A DNA stretch of 64,000 nucleotides from contig NZ_CP076538.1 in NCBI RefSeq assembly GCF_018885265.1, forward strand, positions 2,702,001-2,766,000. The letters are read 5' to 3'. Of the stretch, positions 43,463 through 52,107 are shown piece by piece. This DNA comes from Amycolatopsis aidingensis. GTDB lineage: Bacteria > Actinomycetota > Actinomycetes > Mycobacteriales > Pseudonocardiaceae. Each line of letters starts with the position of its first letter. The stretch's first letter is position 1. The notes beneath the pieces were generated by a model. That model was not told where the DNA came from, made no database searches, and saw nothing but the letters and a program-made list of their open reading frames with translations. Position numbers and translations under genes: made by a program.

Positions 43463-44638
43463 GTGTTGCAGGAGGATGCGCTCGAGGGGGTGGGCACGCG
43501 GCCGTTCGGGGTGTACGTGCACGTCCCGTTCTGCGCGACCCGCTGTGGTTACTGTGACTTCAACACCTACACCGCGGGTGAGCTCGGGTCCTCGTCCTCG
43601 CCGGGTTCCTGGCTGGAGGCACTGCGCCGCGAGCTCGACCTGGCGGCCGGGCTGCTGGGCACCCCACCCCGCGCGGACACCGTGTTCGTCGGCGGCGGCA
43701 CCCCCTCGCTGCTCGGCGCGGACGGCCTCGCCGCGGTGCTGGACGCGGTGCGCGGCAGCTTCGGGCTGGCCGGCGACGCCGAGGTGACCACCGAGTCGAA
43801 TCCGGAGTCCACCTCGCCGGAGTTCTTCGCCGGTCTGCTGCGGGCCGGGTACACCCGGGTCTCGCTGGGGATGCAGTCGGCGGCGCCGCACGTGCTGCGG
43901 GTGCTGGACCGGGTGCACACCCCCGGCCGTCCGGTCGCCGCGGCCAGGGAGGCGCGGGCGGCCGGGTTCGAGCACGTCAACCTCGACCTGATCTACGGAA
44001 CGCCGGGGGAGCGGGAGGAGGACCTGCGCTCCTCGCTGGAGGCCGTGCTGGCCGCCGGGGTGGACCACGTCTCGGCGTACGCGCTGATCGTGGAGGATGG
44101 CACCGCGCTGGCCCGGCGGGTGCGCAGGGGCGAGCTGCCCGCGCCGGACGACGACGTGCTGGCGCGGCGCTATGAACTGCTCGACGCCGCGCTGGCCGGC
44201 GCGGGGCTGCACTGGTACGAGGTGTCCAACTGGGCGGCATCGGCGCGCGCCCGGTGCCGGCACAACCTCGGCTACTGGCTCGGCGGGGACTGGTGGGGCG
44301 CGGGCCCCGGTGCGCATGGCCACATCGGCGGGGTGCGCTGGTGGAACGCCAAGCACCCGGCCCGGTACGCCGCGCGGCTGGAGTCCGGGGAGCTGCCGGT
44401 GGCCGGGCAGGAGGTGCTGACCGCGCAGGACCGCTACCTGGAGCGGGTGATGCTGGAGCTGCGGCTGGCCGAGGGGCTGCCGCTGGAGGCCCTGGACGAG
44501 GCCGGGCGGCGGTCGGTCCAGGACGCGGTCGCCGAGGGGTTGCTGGAGCGGTCCGCGCTGGCGGATCGGGGTCGTGCGGTGCTGACCGGACGGGGCCGGT
44601 TGCTCGCCGACGGCGTGGTGCGCAGGCTGGTCGGCTGA
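43463..44638 (+). CDS. hemW: Radical SAM heme chaperone HemW
   Basis: A 391-residue HemN-like radical SAM protein that transfers heme to acceptor proteins. GVYVHVPFCATRCGYCDFNTY holds the CxxxCxxC cluster, then VFVGGGTPSLL, TTESNPES, SLGMQS and the HemN_C domain (WAASARARCRHNLGYW). It lacks the fourth cysteine of true HemN coproporphyrinogen oxidases, supporting HemW. GGAGGG sits just before GTG 43463. hemW usually follows lepA; here 18 kb separates them. Confidence 0.93.
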   Translation: MLQEDALEGVGTRPFGVYVHVPFCATRCGYCDFNTYTAGELGSSSSPGSWLEALRRELDLAAGLLGTPPRADTVFVGGGTPSLLGADGLAAVLDAVRGSFGLAGDAEVTTESNPESTSPEFFAGLLRAGYTRVSLGMQSAAPHVLRVLDRVHTPGRPVAAAREARAAGFEHVNLDLIYGTPGEREEDLRSSLEAVLAAGVDHVSAYALIVEDGTALARRVRRGELPAPDDDVLARRYELLDAALAGAGLHWYEVSNWAASARARCRHNLGYWLGGDWWGAGPGAHGHIGGVRWWNAKHPARYAARLESGELPVAGQEVLTAQDRYLERVMLELRLAEGLPLEALDEAGRRSVQDAVAEGLLERSALADRGRAVLTGRGRLLADGVVRRLVG

Positions 44639-44641
44639 GCC

Positions 44642-45034
44642 GTGTCCGAGCGCGCGAACAAGGATCTGGTGATCCGCCTGATCGAGCGGGTGTGGAACGC
44701 CGGGAAGGTGGAGTTGCTGCCCCAGCTGTGGGCTGAGGACACCCGCGCCGACGCGCTGGCCCTGCACCAGGTGCTCACCGAAGCCTTCCCGGACCTGTGG
44801 GTGGAGATCGAGGAACTGGTCGCCGGTGAGGACCGGGTGGTGGCCCGCCTGCGGTTGCACGGCACCCACCGCGGCGAGTTCCTCGGCGCGGAACCCACCC
44901 ACCGCCCGGTGACCCTCACCGCGATCCGGATCTACCGCATTGCCGGTGGCCGGATCGTCGAGGCCCTCGCCGACCAGGACGCCATGGGCCTGCTGCAGCA
45001 ACTCCGCGAGGCGGAGGCCGCCCCGGGTTCCTGA
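44642..45034 (+). CDS. SnoaL-like ester cyclase/polyketide-cyclase family protein
   Basis: A 130-residue cone-shaped alpha+beta barrel protein: NKDLVIRLIERVWNAGKVEL at the start, TEAFPDLWVEIEELVAGEDRVVARL in the middle and IRIYRIAGGRIVEALADQDAMGLLQQL at the end. SnoaL relatives cyclise polyketides or bind small ligands; without a biosynthetic cluster the role is open. GTG 44642 begins three bases after hemW. Confidence 0.82.
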   Translation: MSERANKDLVIRLIERVWNAGKVELLPQLWAEDTRADALALHQVLTEAFPDLWVEIEELVAGEDRVVARLRLHGTHRGEFLGAEPTHRPVTLTAIRIYRIAGGRIVEALADQDAMGLLQQLREAEAAPGS

Positions 45035-45044
45035 CCGCGCGCCG

Positions 45045-45203
45045 ACGGCCAACGCGTGCGCGTGGACAGCCAAAGCGTGCGCGGGAACGGCAAACACGTG
45101 CGCGGGAACGGCAAACACGATGGGTGCGCGTGTTTGCCATCTGCGCGCACGCGTTTGCCGCCTACATCCACGCGTTGGCCGTTCACATCCGCGCGTTGGC
45201 CGT
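45045..45203. repeat. Palindromic array of about eight 21-base repeats
   Basis: Four direct units of 21 bases (45045-45065, 45066-45086, 45087-45107 and a partial 45108-45128) follow the pattern ACGGCMAACRCGTGCGCGNGR. They are followed by four inverted units (45121-45140, 45141-45161, 45162-45182, 45183-45203) of the same sequence family. Together they form a large imperfect palindrome between the convergent SnoaL-like and response-regulator genes. It could act as a bidirectional terminator or a protein-binding array. It is not a CRISPR: units are contiguous, with no spacers. Confidence 0.85.
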
Positions 45204-45213
45204 TGGCTAACGG

Positions 45214-45876
45214 TCAACTGGGCTGGACGAGGCCGGATTCGTAGGCGGCGATCACCAACTGGGCCCGGTCCCGGGCGTCCAGTTTGGTGAGCAGCCTGCT
45301 GACGTAGGTTTTCGCGGTCAACGGGCTGATCACCAGGGTTTCGGCGAGTTCGGCGTTGTTCAACCCGCGGCCGATCATGGTGAGCACCTCGCGTTCCCGG
45401 CTGGTCAGCCCGTCCAGGGTGGCGGCGGAGGCCACCGCCGGGTCGGGGGTGCGCAGGACCCTGGTGATCAGGGAGCGGGTGGCGCCGGGGGACAGCAGGG
45501 CATCGCCCGCGGCGATGGTGCGGATGGCGGCCAGCAGGTCGGCGGGCTGGGTGTCCTTGACCAGGAACCCGCTGGCCCCGGCACGCAGCGCGGCCAGCAC
45601 GTTCTCGTCGCTCTCGAAGGTGGTCAGGATCAGCACCCGCACCCCGGCGAGGTCCTCGTCCCCGGCGATCCGGCCGGTGGCCTCGATCCCGTCCACCCCG
45701 GGCATCCGGATGTCCATCACCACCACGTCCGGCTGCGTGGTGCGGACCAGCTCGTGCGCCCGCTCACCCTCCTCCGCCTCGCCGACCACCGTCATATCCG
45801 GTGCCGAGCGGATGAGCAGGGCGAAGGCGCTGCGCACCAGCGCCTGGTCGTCGGCGAGCAGCACCCGGATCGTCAT
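45214..45876 (-). CDS. Response regulator, NarL/FixJ family
   Basis: A 220-residue regulator: receiver domain with D9-D10, phospho-acceptor Asp55 in VVVMDIRMPGVDG, Lys in FLVKDTQ, and a LuxR-type helix-turn-helix (LTSREREVLTMIGRGLNNAELAE). ATG 45876 overlaps the kinase stop by four bases. Third gene of MMPL-kinase-regulator; a likely controller of its own operon and of the divergent ABC exporter. Confidence 0.93.
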   Translation of the reverse strand: MTIRVLLADDQALVRSAFALLIRSAPDMTVVGEAEEGERAHELVRTTQPDVVVMDIRMPGVDGIEATGRIAGDEDLAGVRVLILTTFESDENVLAALRAGASGFLVKDTQPADLLAAIRTIAAGDALLSPGATRSLITRVLRTPDPAVASAATLDGLTSREREVLTMIGRGLNNAELAETLVISPLTAKTYVSRLLTKLDARDRAQLVIAAYESGLVQPS

Positions 45877-47057
45877 CGGTCGTCCTCCGCGCTCGGCGCG
45901 GGCAGGACAGCCTCGACGGTGAACCCGCGTGGGCCGGGGCCCGCGGCAAGGGTGCCGCCGAGGGCGGCCGCCCGCTCGGTCATCCCGATGATGCCGTACC
46001 CGCCGCCCGCGCCGTCCCCGGACGCCCCGGCCCCGTTGTCCCGCACCTCCAGCCGCATCTCGCCGGGGCGGTAGCACAACAGCAGGGTCGCCGCGCTCGC
46101 CCCGGAGTGCTTGACCACATTGGTGAGCGCCTCCTGGGCGATCCGGTACAGGGTGATCTCCACACCCTGCCCCAGCGGCCGCGGCTCGCCCTCCACCCGC
46201 ATGGTCACCGCAACCCCGGCGGCGCCGGTGTCCTCGGCCAGCGCGGGTAGCTGGTCGAGGCCGGGTGTCGGCTGCCGTTCGGTGCCGTCCTCGGTCCCCC
46301 GCAGGACGTCCAATGTGGTCCGCAGCTCTGCCAGCGCCCCGCTGCTGGCGGCGGCCACGGTGCGCAGGGGCTCGGCGATCTCCCCCGCCACCGGATCGTC
46401 CTCGTGCTCGGCCAGCAGGTGGACGGCCACCCCGGCATGGGCGTTGATCACCACGATCCGGTGTGCCAGCGCGTCGTGCAGATCGCGGGCGATCCGCAGA
46501 CGCTCCTCGGCTACCCTGCGCGCGGCCTCCTCCTCCCGGGTGTGCTCGGCGCGCTCGGCCCGTTCGGTGATCGAGCCGAGGTAGGCGCGGTGCAGCCGGA
46601 TGGCCTCGCCGAGCACGGCGGCCAGTAGCAGCCAGCCGAGCGGGACCGTCACATAGACACCGGGCGGGTCGTCCTGGAACGCCGCGAGGGTGACCAGCAG
46701 CACGGTCAGCACCGGCGCGATCCACAGCCGGTGCCGGGAGCCGGTCACCGACACCGTGTAGATCAGCACCATCAGGCTGGGCAGGGTGACCTCGTGCGGG
46801 TAGTCCAGCGGGTGATAACCGCTGTGCGCCACCAGGCTCGCGGCCAGGGCCGGCAGCGGGAACCGGCGGCGCACCAGCACCGGCAGCACGATGAGCACCA
46901 GCAGGATGACGCCGAGCGGGTCCAGCGGCCGGGAGCCGAACCAGTCGAACGGGGTGAGCGCACCGGCCAGCAGCGTGAGCGCCAGCAGGGCACCGGTCAG
47001 CGCCAGATCGGAGCGGGTGACGCCGAACGGGCGCAGGCCGGTGCTGGATGTCGTCAC
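45873..47057 (-). CDS. Sensor histidine kinase, DesK/LiaS class
   Basis: A 394-residue membrane kinase with four to six N-terminal helices (residues 17-155) and little extracellular sequence. The HisKA_3 box is RIARDLHDALAHRIVVINAH with His194, and the HATPase domain has DNGAGASGDG and GYGIIGMTERAAALGG. GTG 47057 overlaps the MMPL stop (GTGA) with GGAG upstream; a longer open frame upstream is antisense-like and not used. It probably senses compounds handled by the MMPL protein. Confidence 0.91.
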   Translation of the reverse strand: MTTSSTGLRPFGVTRSDLALTGALLALTLLAGALTPFDWFGSRPLDPLGVILLVLIVLPVLVRRRFPLPALAASLVAHSGYHPLDYPHEVTLPSLMVLIYTVSVTGSRHRLWIAPVLTVLLVTLAAFQDDPPGVYVTVPLGWLLLAAVLGEAIRLHRAYLGSITERAERAEHTREEEAARRVAEERLRIARDLHDALAHRIVVINAHAGVAVHLLAEHEDDPVAGEIAEPLRTVAAASSGALAELRTTLDVLRGTEDGTERQPTPGLDQLPALAEDTGAAGVAVTMRVEGEPRPLGQGVEITLYRIAQEALTNVVKHSGASAATLLLCYRPGEMRLEVRDNGAGASGDGAGGGYGIIGMTERAAALGGTLAAGPGPRGFTVEAVLPAPSAEDDR

Positions 47058-49099
47058 GAGGACATCTTCTCCGGCAGGCGGGTCTCGGGCAGCGGTTCGG
47101 CGGGCTCGCGGCCGCCCGGCCACCACATCCGGCGACGGCCGAGCACCAGCAGCGGGGCCACCAGGGCCGGTTGCACCACCAGCGTCTGCAGCAGCACCCC
47201 GGCTGCGACCACGAACCCGATCTCGAAGATGGACACGAAGGGCATGGTCATCAGTACCGCGAAGGTGGCGGCGAGCACGACCCCCGCGGAGGCGATGACC
47301 GGGCCGGTGACCGCCACCGCCCGGCCCGCGGCCGCCGCGGTGCCCAGCCGCGGCAGGTCGTCCCGGACCCTGGACACCAGGAAGATCGAGTAGTCGATGC
47401 CGAGGGCGATCCCGAACACGAACCCGAGTGCGGGCAGGGTGGCTGCGGTCCCGGCGAAGCCGAACAGCAGGTCGAAGGCGAGCGCGCCGAGGCCGAGCGC
47501 GGCGGCGAAGCACAGCAGCACGGTGCCCACGATCATCAGCGGTGCCAGCACCGCGCGCAGCAGCCCGACCAGTACGAGTAGCACCACGGCCAGCGCCAGC
47601 GGCAGCACCACCCAGTTGTCCCGCGCGGCGGCGTCGGCGGTGTCGATCCGCTCCGCGCCCGGCCCGCCGACGAGCCCGGGGTGGCCCTCGGCGTCCAGTG
47701 CCGCGCGCAGTTCGCGGACGGTTTCCTCCTCGGCCGGGGTGTCCGGCGCCGCGGCCGGCTGCACCTCGAGCAGTGTCCATTCCGGACCGGAGCGGTCCGG
47801 CCGCACCGCCGAGACCCCCGGCACCGATCCGGCGACCGTCGCGACCCGGTCCGCCTGCCCGGTCGGGGCGGCCACGGTGAGCGGCCGCCCACCCTGCTGC
47901 GGAAAGGCGGCGCCGAGGGTGGCGTAACCGCGGACCGACTCCGGCGTGCTGGTGAACTGGTCGGTCTCGCCGAGCTCACCACCCATGGTGAGCACGCCGA
48001 GTGCCAGCGCGCCAAGTGCGAGTGCGCTGCCCACCGCCGAGCGTGCCGGGCGGGTCAGCAGCACCCTGGCGGCCCGGCCCCAGACCCGGCCACCCGAGGC
48101 AGGCAGGGCGCCGAACCGCGGTACCCGTGGCCAGAAGACCTTCCGGCCCGCGACCAGCAACAGGGCCGGTAGCAGGGTGAGCATGGCGAGCAGGGTGCAG
48201 CCGATGCCGATGGCGCCGACCAGGCCGAGACCGGAGATGTCGTTCATCCGCGCCGCGAGCAGGCACAGCAGGCCGAGCACGACGGTGCCGCCCGCCGCGA
48301 GGATCGCCGGACCGACCCCGCGCAGTGCCGTACGCATCGCCGCGGTGGCCGCCGCATGCCGGGGCAGCTGCTCGCGGTAGCGCGCGACCAGCAGCATGGC
48401 GTAGTCGGTGCCCGCGCCGAAGACCAGCACGATCATGATCGAGAAGCTTTGCGTGGAGATGGTCATGCCGGTGGCACGGGCCAGCCCGTACACCGCAGCC
48501 ATGGAAGCCAGGGCCGATGCGCCCACCGCCAGCAGTGGCAGCAGCCAGAGGAACGGGCTGCGGTAGGTGACGATGAGCAGCAGTGCCACCACGACGGTGG
48601 TCACCAGCATCAGGGTCTCGTCGATCCCCTCGAAGACCGCGTCCACATCGGCGCCGATCGCGGCCGGGCCGGTGACCTCGACGGTCAGGCCCTCCGGCGC
48701 CCCGGCGACCTGCTGCCGCAGCGCGTCCACGAACTCGCCGGTGACCTGCTCGTCCTCGGCGGGGTTCTGGTTGCTGACGCCGTACATCAAGGTCGTGCCG
48801 TCCGCGGAGACCACCGGTGGCCCGCCGCTTTCGTACTCGGCGGGCAGCGTGTGCCGCTGCCGCGCGGCCAGCTCCCGGTCCCGATCGGTGATGCCGGCCG
48901 CGCGGTGGTAGACGACGAAGGCCTGATCACCCTCGCCGCCGGGAACCGTCGCCATCAGCTCGGCCACGCGGGTGGACTCCGCGTCCGCGGGTAGCCGGTC
49001 GGTCGGCTTGTCGCTCTGCACCGAGCCGATGTTCAGCCCGATCGGCACCGCGATCGCGAGTGCGAGCACCCACAACCCCAGCACGATTCTCTGCACCAT
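47054..49099 (-). CDS. MMPL/RND-family transporter
   Basis: A 681-residue inner-membrane exporter with twelve helices in two halves, each preceded by an extracytoplasmic domain. The first half has FSIMIVLVFGAGTDYAMLLVARYRE and the second FVFGIALGIDYSIFLVSRVRDDL, the paired GxxxDY signatures of MMPL proteins whose Asp residues relay protons. It is shorter than mycobacterial MmpL lipid exporters and closer to Streptomyces ActII-3-like drug exporters. First gene of the operon with its kinase and regulator. The 204-base gap to the divergent ABC genes should hold both promoters. Confidence 0.92.
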   Translation of the reverse strand: MVQRIVLGLWVLALAIAVPIGLNIGSVQSDKPTDRLPADAESTRVAELMATVPGGEGDQAFVVYHRAAGITDRDRELAARQRHTLPAEYESGGPPVVSADGTTLMYGVSNQNPAEDEQVTGEFVDALRQQVAGAPEGLTVEVTGPAAIGADVDAVFEGIDETLMLVTTVVVALLLIVTYRSPFLWLLPLLAVGASALASMAAVYGLARATGMTISTQSFSIMIVLVFGAGTDYAMLLVARYREQLPRHAAATAAMRTALRGVGPAILAAGGTVVLGLLCLLAARMNDISGLGLVGAIGIGCTLLAMLTLLPALLLVAGRKVFWPRVPRFGALPASGGRVWGRAARVLLTRPARSAVGSALALGALALGVLTMGGELGETDQFTSTPESVRGYATLGAAFPQQGGRPLTVAAPTGQADRVATVAGSVPGVSAVRPDRSGPEWTLLEVQPAAAPDTPAEEETVRELRAALDAEGHPGLVGGPGAERIDTADAAARDNWVVLPLALAVVLLVLVGLLRAVLAPLMIVGTVLLCFAAALGLGALAFDLLFGFAGTAATLPALGFVFGIALGIDYSIFLVSRVRDDLPRLGTAAAAGRAVAVTGPVIASAGVVLAATFAVLMTMPFVSIFEIGFVVAAGVLLQTLVVQPALVAPLLVLGRRRMWWPGGREPAEPLPETRLPEKMSS

Positions 49100-49303
49100 C
49101 CGGATGAGCCTTCCCTTGCGTGTCCCGTGTGGACCTCAGGGTCTCCGGTTCGCGGCCTCGGCGCGTCCGCCCGGCGCGGACAATCCGGCGTACTCCGCTG
49201 GTTGACATCCGCCAGCCGGGCGCGGCCGGGTGGGGGCAGCCCCACCATGAACCCGGGGGTGGCCATGGCTGACCCGCAGCCGTTTTCCCGGTGAGATCGA
49301 GGC

Positions 49304-50074
49304 ATGACGGCAGCGACGGATACGGCGCGGCAGCAGGCACGGCAGGGCGAGCGGATCGCGGCCGAGCTGCGCGGTGTGAGCAGGGAGTACGGCACCGGCC
49401 AGGCCGGGGTGCGCGCACTCGATCAGGTCAGTGTGGCCTTCCCGGCCGGCTCATGGACGGCGGTGATGGGGCCGTCCGGATCCGGTAAGTCGACCCTGCT
49501 GCACTGCGCGGCCGGGCTGGAGCGGGTGACCGGCGGGCAGGTGCTGCTCGCCGGGTCGGACATCACCTCGGCATCCGACGCCGAGCTCACCGCGCTGCGC
49601 AGGCGCGAGATCGGGTTCGTGTTTCAGAGCTTCAACCTGATCGGCTCGCTCACCGCGGAGCAGAACGTGGCCCTGCCGCTGCGGCTCGCCGGCCACCGGG
49701 TCAGCACCAAGCACGTGCGGGAGACGCTGGCGAGTGTCGGGCTGGACCAGCGGATGCGGCACCGCCCGCGCGAGCTCTCCGGCGGGCAGCAGCAACGGGT
49801 GGCGATCGCCAGGGCCATGGTGACCGGCCCTGCGGTGCTGTTCGCCGACGAGCCGACCGGCGCACTGGACTCGGCCGCCGCGCGCACCGTGCTCGGGCTG
49901 CTGCGCGCCATGGTGGACTCCTCGGGGCAGACCATCGTGATGGTCACGCACGATCCGGCCGCCGCGGCGAGCGCGGACTCGGTGCTGTTCCTTTCCGACG
50001 GGCGGATCGTGGACCAGCTCGCCCGGCCAACCGCCCGGCAGGTCGCCGACCGCCTCGCCAGGCTGGAGGGGTGA
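49304..50074 (+). CDS. ABC transporter ATP-binding protein, MacB/LolD type
   Basis: A 256-residue ATPase: Walker A GPSGSGKSTLLHCAAGLE, Q-loop FVFQSFNLIGSLT, signature LSGGQQQRVAIARAM, Walker B VLFADEPTGALD, H-loop VTHDP. The 30-residue lead before the core is unconserved. It precedes its permease by 4 bases. Divergent from the MMPL-kinase-regulator operon, a typical pairing for antimicrobial-peptide or lipid-stress response. Confidence 0.92.
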   Translation: MTAATDTARQQARQGERIAAELRGVSREYGTGQAGVRALDQVSVAFPAGSWTAVMGPSGSGKSTLLHCAAGLERVTGGQVLLAGSDITSASDAELTALRRREIGFVFQSFNLIGSLTAEQNVALPLRLAGHRVSTKHVRETLASVGLDQRMRHRPRELSGGQQQRVAIARAMVTGPAVLFADEPTGALDSAAARTVLGLLRAMVDSSGQTIVMVTHDPAAAASADSVLFLSDGRIVDQLARPTARQVADRLARLEG

Positions 50075-50078
50075 GCCG

Positions 50079-52010
50079 ATGTTGCGGCTGTCGGTGAACA
50101 CCTTCCGCGAGCGCTGGCAGCTGTTCATCGGCGCGATCATCACCGTCTGCATGGGCGTGGCGCTGGTGCAGTCCTCCCTGCTGGTGCTGATCTCGGTGGC
50201 GACCGCCGAACCGCCGCCCGGCCTGCCGCCGCTGGCCCGCGCGCAGCTGGAGAACGGCAACGCGGCCGCGCTCGCGATGCTCGGCGTGACCCTGGGCCTG
50301 TGCACCTTCCTCGCGGTGTTCATCGTCAGCTCCACCTTCGCCTTCACGGTGGCCCAGCGCAGGCGCGATCTCGCGCTGTTCCGGCTGGTCGGCGGTGGAC
50401 GCGGGCAGGTGCGCAGGCTGCTGCTTTCCGAGGCGCTGCTGCTCGGCGTGATCGGGACCGGGCTGGGCATTCCGCTCGGGCTGCTGGTGATGCGGGTGCA
50501 GTCCTGGTTGCTGGCCGAGCTCGGATTCGTCCCGGCCGGGTTCACCGCGCACTGGCAGGACTGGATCCTGGGGGTGTCCGGTGGTGTCGGGGTCGGGGTG
50601 GCCCTGGCGGGGGTGCTGGTGGCCTCCGGCAGGGCGGCGCGGGTGCGCCCGCTGGAGGCCCTGCGCAAGACCGGGGCGGCGGCGCGGGTGATGACCTGGC
50701 CGCGGTGGTTCTTCGGCCTGCTGTTCCTCGCCGGCGCGCTGGCGATGGCGATCGTCGCGCGGTTCGCCGGGCCGGAGGGGGCCATCCCGTTGTCCATCAA
50801 CGCCGCGCTGGCGGCCTCGGTAGGGCTGGCCGCGCTGAGCCCGCTGGTGGTGCCCGCGATGGGCGCGCTGGTCGGCGTGCTGCTGCGCGGCAGCGTGCTG
50901 GGTGGGCTGGCCCAGGCGAACCTGCGCGACGGCGTGCGGCGCAGCGCCGCCACCGCCGCTCCGCTGATCGTGCTGGTCGGCCTGCTGATCGGGCAGCTCG
51001 GCACGATGAGCTCGATCACCGAGGCCACCGAGCGCGCGCAGCGCCAGCACACCGCGGGCGACCTCGTGGTGGAGTCCACCGGGCCGGGGCAGTCGCGGCT
51101 GAGCCGGGTGCCAGGGGTCGAGTTGGCAGCCACGGAGCTGCAGGTACCCGCGGCGGTGATCACCAGCACCAGGGACGAGGGGGACGTCGAGACGGACACC
51201 GAGAACCTGCGGGGCGCGGCCGTGCACCCGGCGGCCTATCAGCGCACCCATCTGCGCGGGATGGCCGGTGGCTCGCTGGCGGACCTGCATGGTTCGACCG
51301 TGGCGATCCGGCCGATGAGCGCCGCCGGGCTCGGGGAGACCGTCACCGTCCGGTTCGGCGAGCAGGAGCGGCGACTGCGGGTGGTCGCCATCCTGCCCGA
51401 GTCGATGGGCGGCGGCCCCGAGTTGCTGGTTCCGCCCGAGGTGGTGCCGCCCGCGCTGCTGGCGGACGCGCCCGCGCAGACCATCCTGCGGCTGGCGCCG
51501 GGCGCCGCGGCCGGGGCGGTCGCGGCCGAGATCGAGGCGGCCGGGCTGGGCACGGTCCGCACCGTGCCGGAGTGGATCGCCCGCAGTACCGAGGAGCAGC
51601 AGGACACCCAGGCCGGGGTGATGACCGTGGTGATGGGGCTTGGCGGGCTGTACGCGCTGGTCGCGGTGATCAACTCGGTGGTGATCGCGGCGGCCGAGCG
51701 CAGGCCGGAGTTCGCCGTCGCGCGGGTAAGTGGCCTGCGCCGGGGCCAGGTGGTGCGGATGGCGCTGCTGGAGTCCTGGACGGTGACCGCGATCGGGCTC
51801 CTGCTCGGCGGGCTGGCCGCGGCGGCCACGCTGTTCGGGATCACCGCCGCGCTGGAGCGGATCACCGGTGTCGCGGTGTTCGCCGTGCCGTGGCCACTGG
51901 TCGGCGCCGTGGTGCTGGGTGCGTTCGCGGTGGTCGGCGTGACCAGCCTGTGGACCACGGTGTCGGCGACCCGGGCCAACCCCGTCTCGCTGGTCACCGC
52001 GAGTGAGTGA
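50079..52010 (+). CDS. FtsX-like ABC transporter permease, two-domain
   Basis: A 643-residue permease with a duplicated FtsX domain. The first FtsX core (about residues 70-190) reads AMLGVTLGLCTFLAVFIVSS, and the second (about 520-635) contains VMGLGGLYALVAVINSVVIAA. An extracytoplasmic domain lies between (about residues 310-510). Such MacB/Bce-like exporters extrude peptides or lipids. Complete; it ends 50 bases before the iron box of the next transcription unit. Confidence 0.9.
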   Translation: MLRLSVNTFRERWQLFIGAIITVCMGVALVQSSLLVLISVATAEPPPGLPPLARAQLENGNAAALAMLGVTLGLCTFLAVFIVSSTFAFTVAQRRRDLALFRLVGGGRGQVRRLLLSEALLLGVIGTGLGIPLGLLVMRVQSWLLAELGFVPAGFTAHWQDWILGVSGGVGVGVALAGVLVASGRAARVRPLEALRKTGAAARVMTWPRWFFGLLFLAGALAMAIVARFAGPEGAIPLSINAALAASVGLAALSPLVVPAMGALVGVLLRGSVLGGLAQANLRDGVRRSAATAAPLIVLVGLLIGQLGTMSSITEATERAQRQHTAGDLVVESTGPGQSRLSRVPGVELAATELQVPAAVITSTRDEGDVETDTENLRGAAVHPAAYQRTHLRGMAGGSLADLHGSTVAIRPMSAAGLGETVTVRFGEQERRLRVVAILPESMGGGPELLVPPEVVPPALLADAPAQTILRLAPGAAAGAVAAEIEAAGLGTVRTVPEWIARSTEEQQDTQAGVMTVVMGLGGLYALVAVINSVVIAAAERRPEFAVARVSGLRRGQVVRMALLESWTVTAIGLLLGGLAAAATLFGITAALERITGVAVFAVPWPLVGAVVLGAFAVVGVTSLWTTVSATRANPVSLVTASE

Positions 52011-52059
52011 TCGGTTCACCACGGTCGGTGCGGTCGCGTGCATAGGTTACCGTCGTGAT

Positions 52060-52078
52060 TTAGGCTAGCCTTAGCTCT
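52060..52078 (+). promoter_or_regulatory. Iron box (IdeR/DmdR-type) upstream of the siderophore-interacting gene
   Basis: TTAGGCTAGCCTTAGC in a 19-base window matches the actinobacterial iron-box consensus (TTAGGTTAGGCTAACCTAA) at about 13-14 positions, with a palindromic AGGCTAGCCT core. It lies about 30 bases before the start of the siderophore-interacting protein gene, so iron-loaded IdeR/DmdR would repress it. Confidence 0.78.
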
Positions 52079-52107
52079 GGAATCTCGCGGCAGTGGAGGA
52101 GTGACGA

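Noticed and set aside
45045..45203. CRISPR array
   Set aside because: The repeats are contiguous, partly inverted and have no spacers; no cas genes are present.
40495..45217. Very long open frames antisense to cstA, the ArsA-like ATPase gene and hemW (over 900 codons)
   Set aside because: They are opposite to clearly conserved genes, have low-complexity Arg/Gly/His-rich composition and no recognisable domain; high G+C makes such shadows common.
49202..49207. TTGACA as -35 box for the ABC genes
   Set aside because: No TANNNT-like -10 element lies 16-19 bases downstream; kept only as a coincidence.
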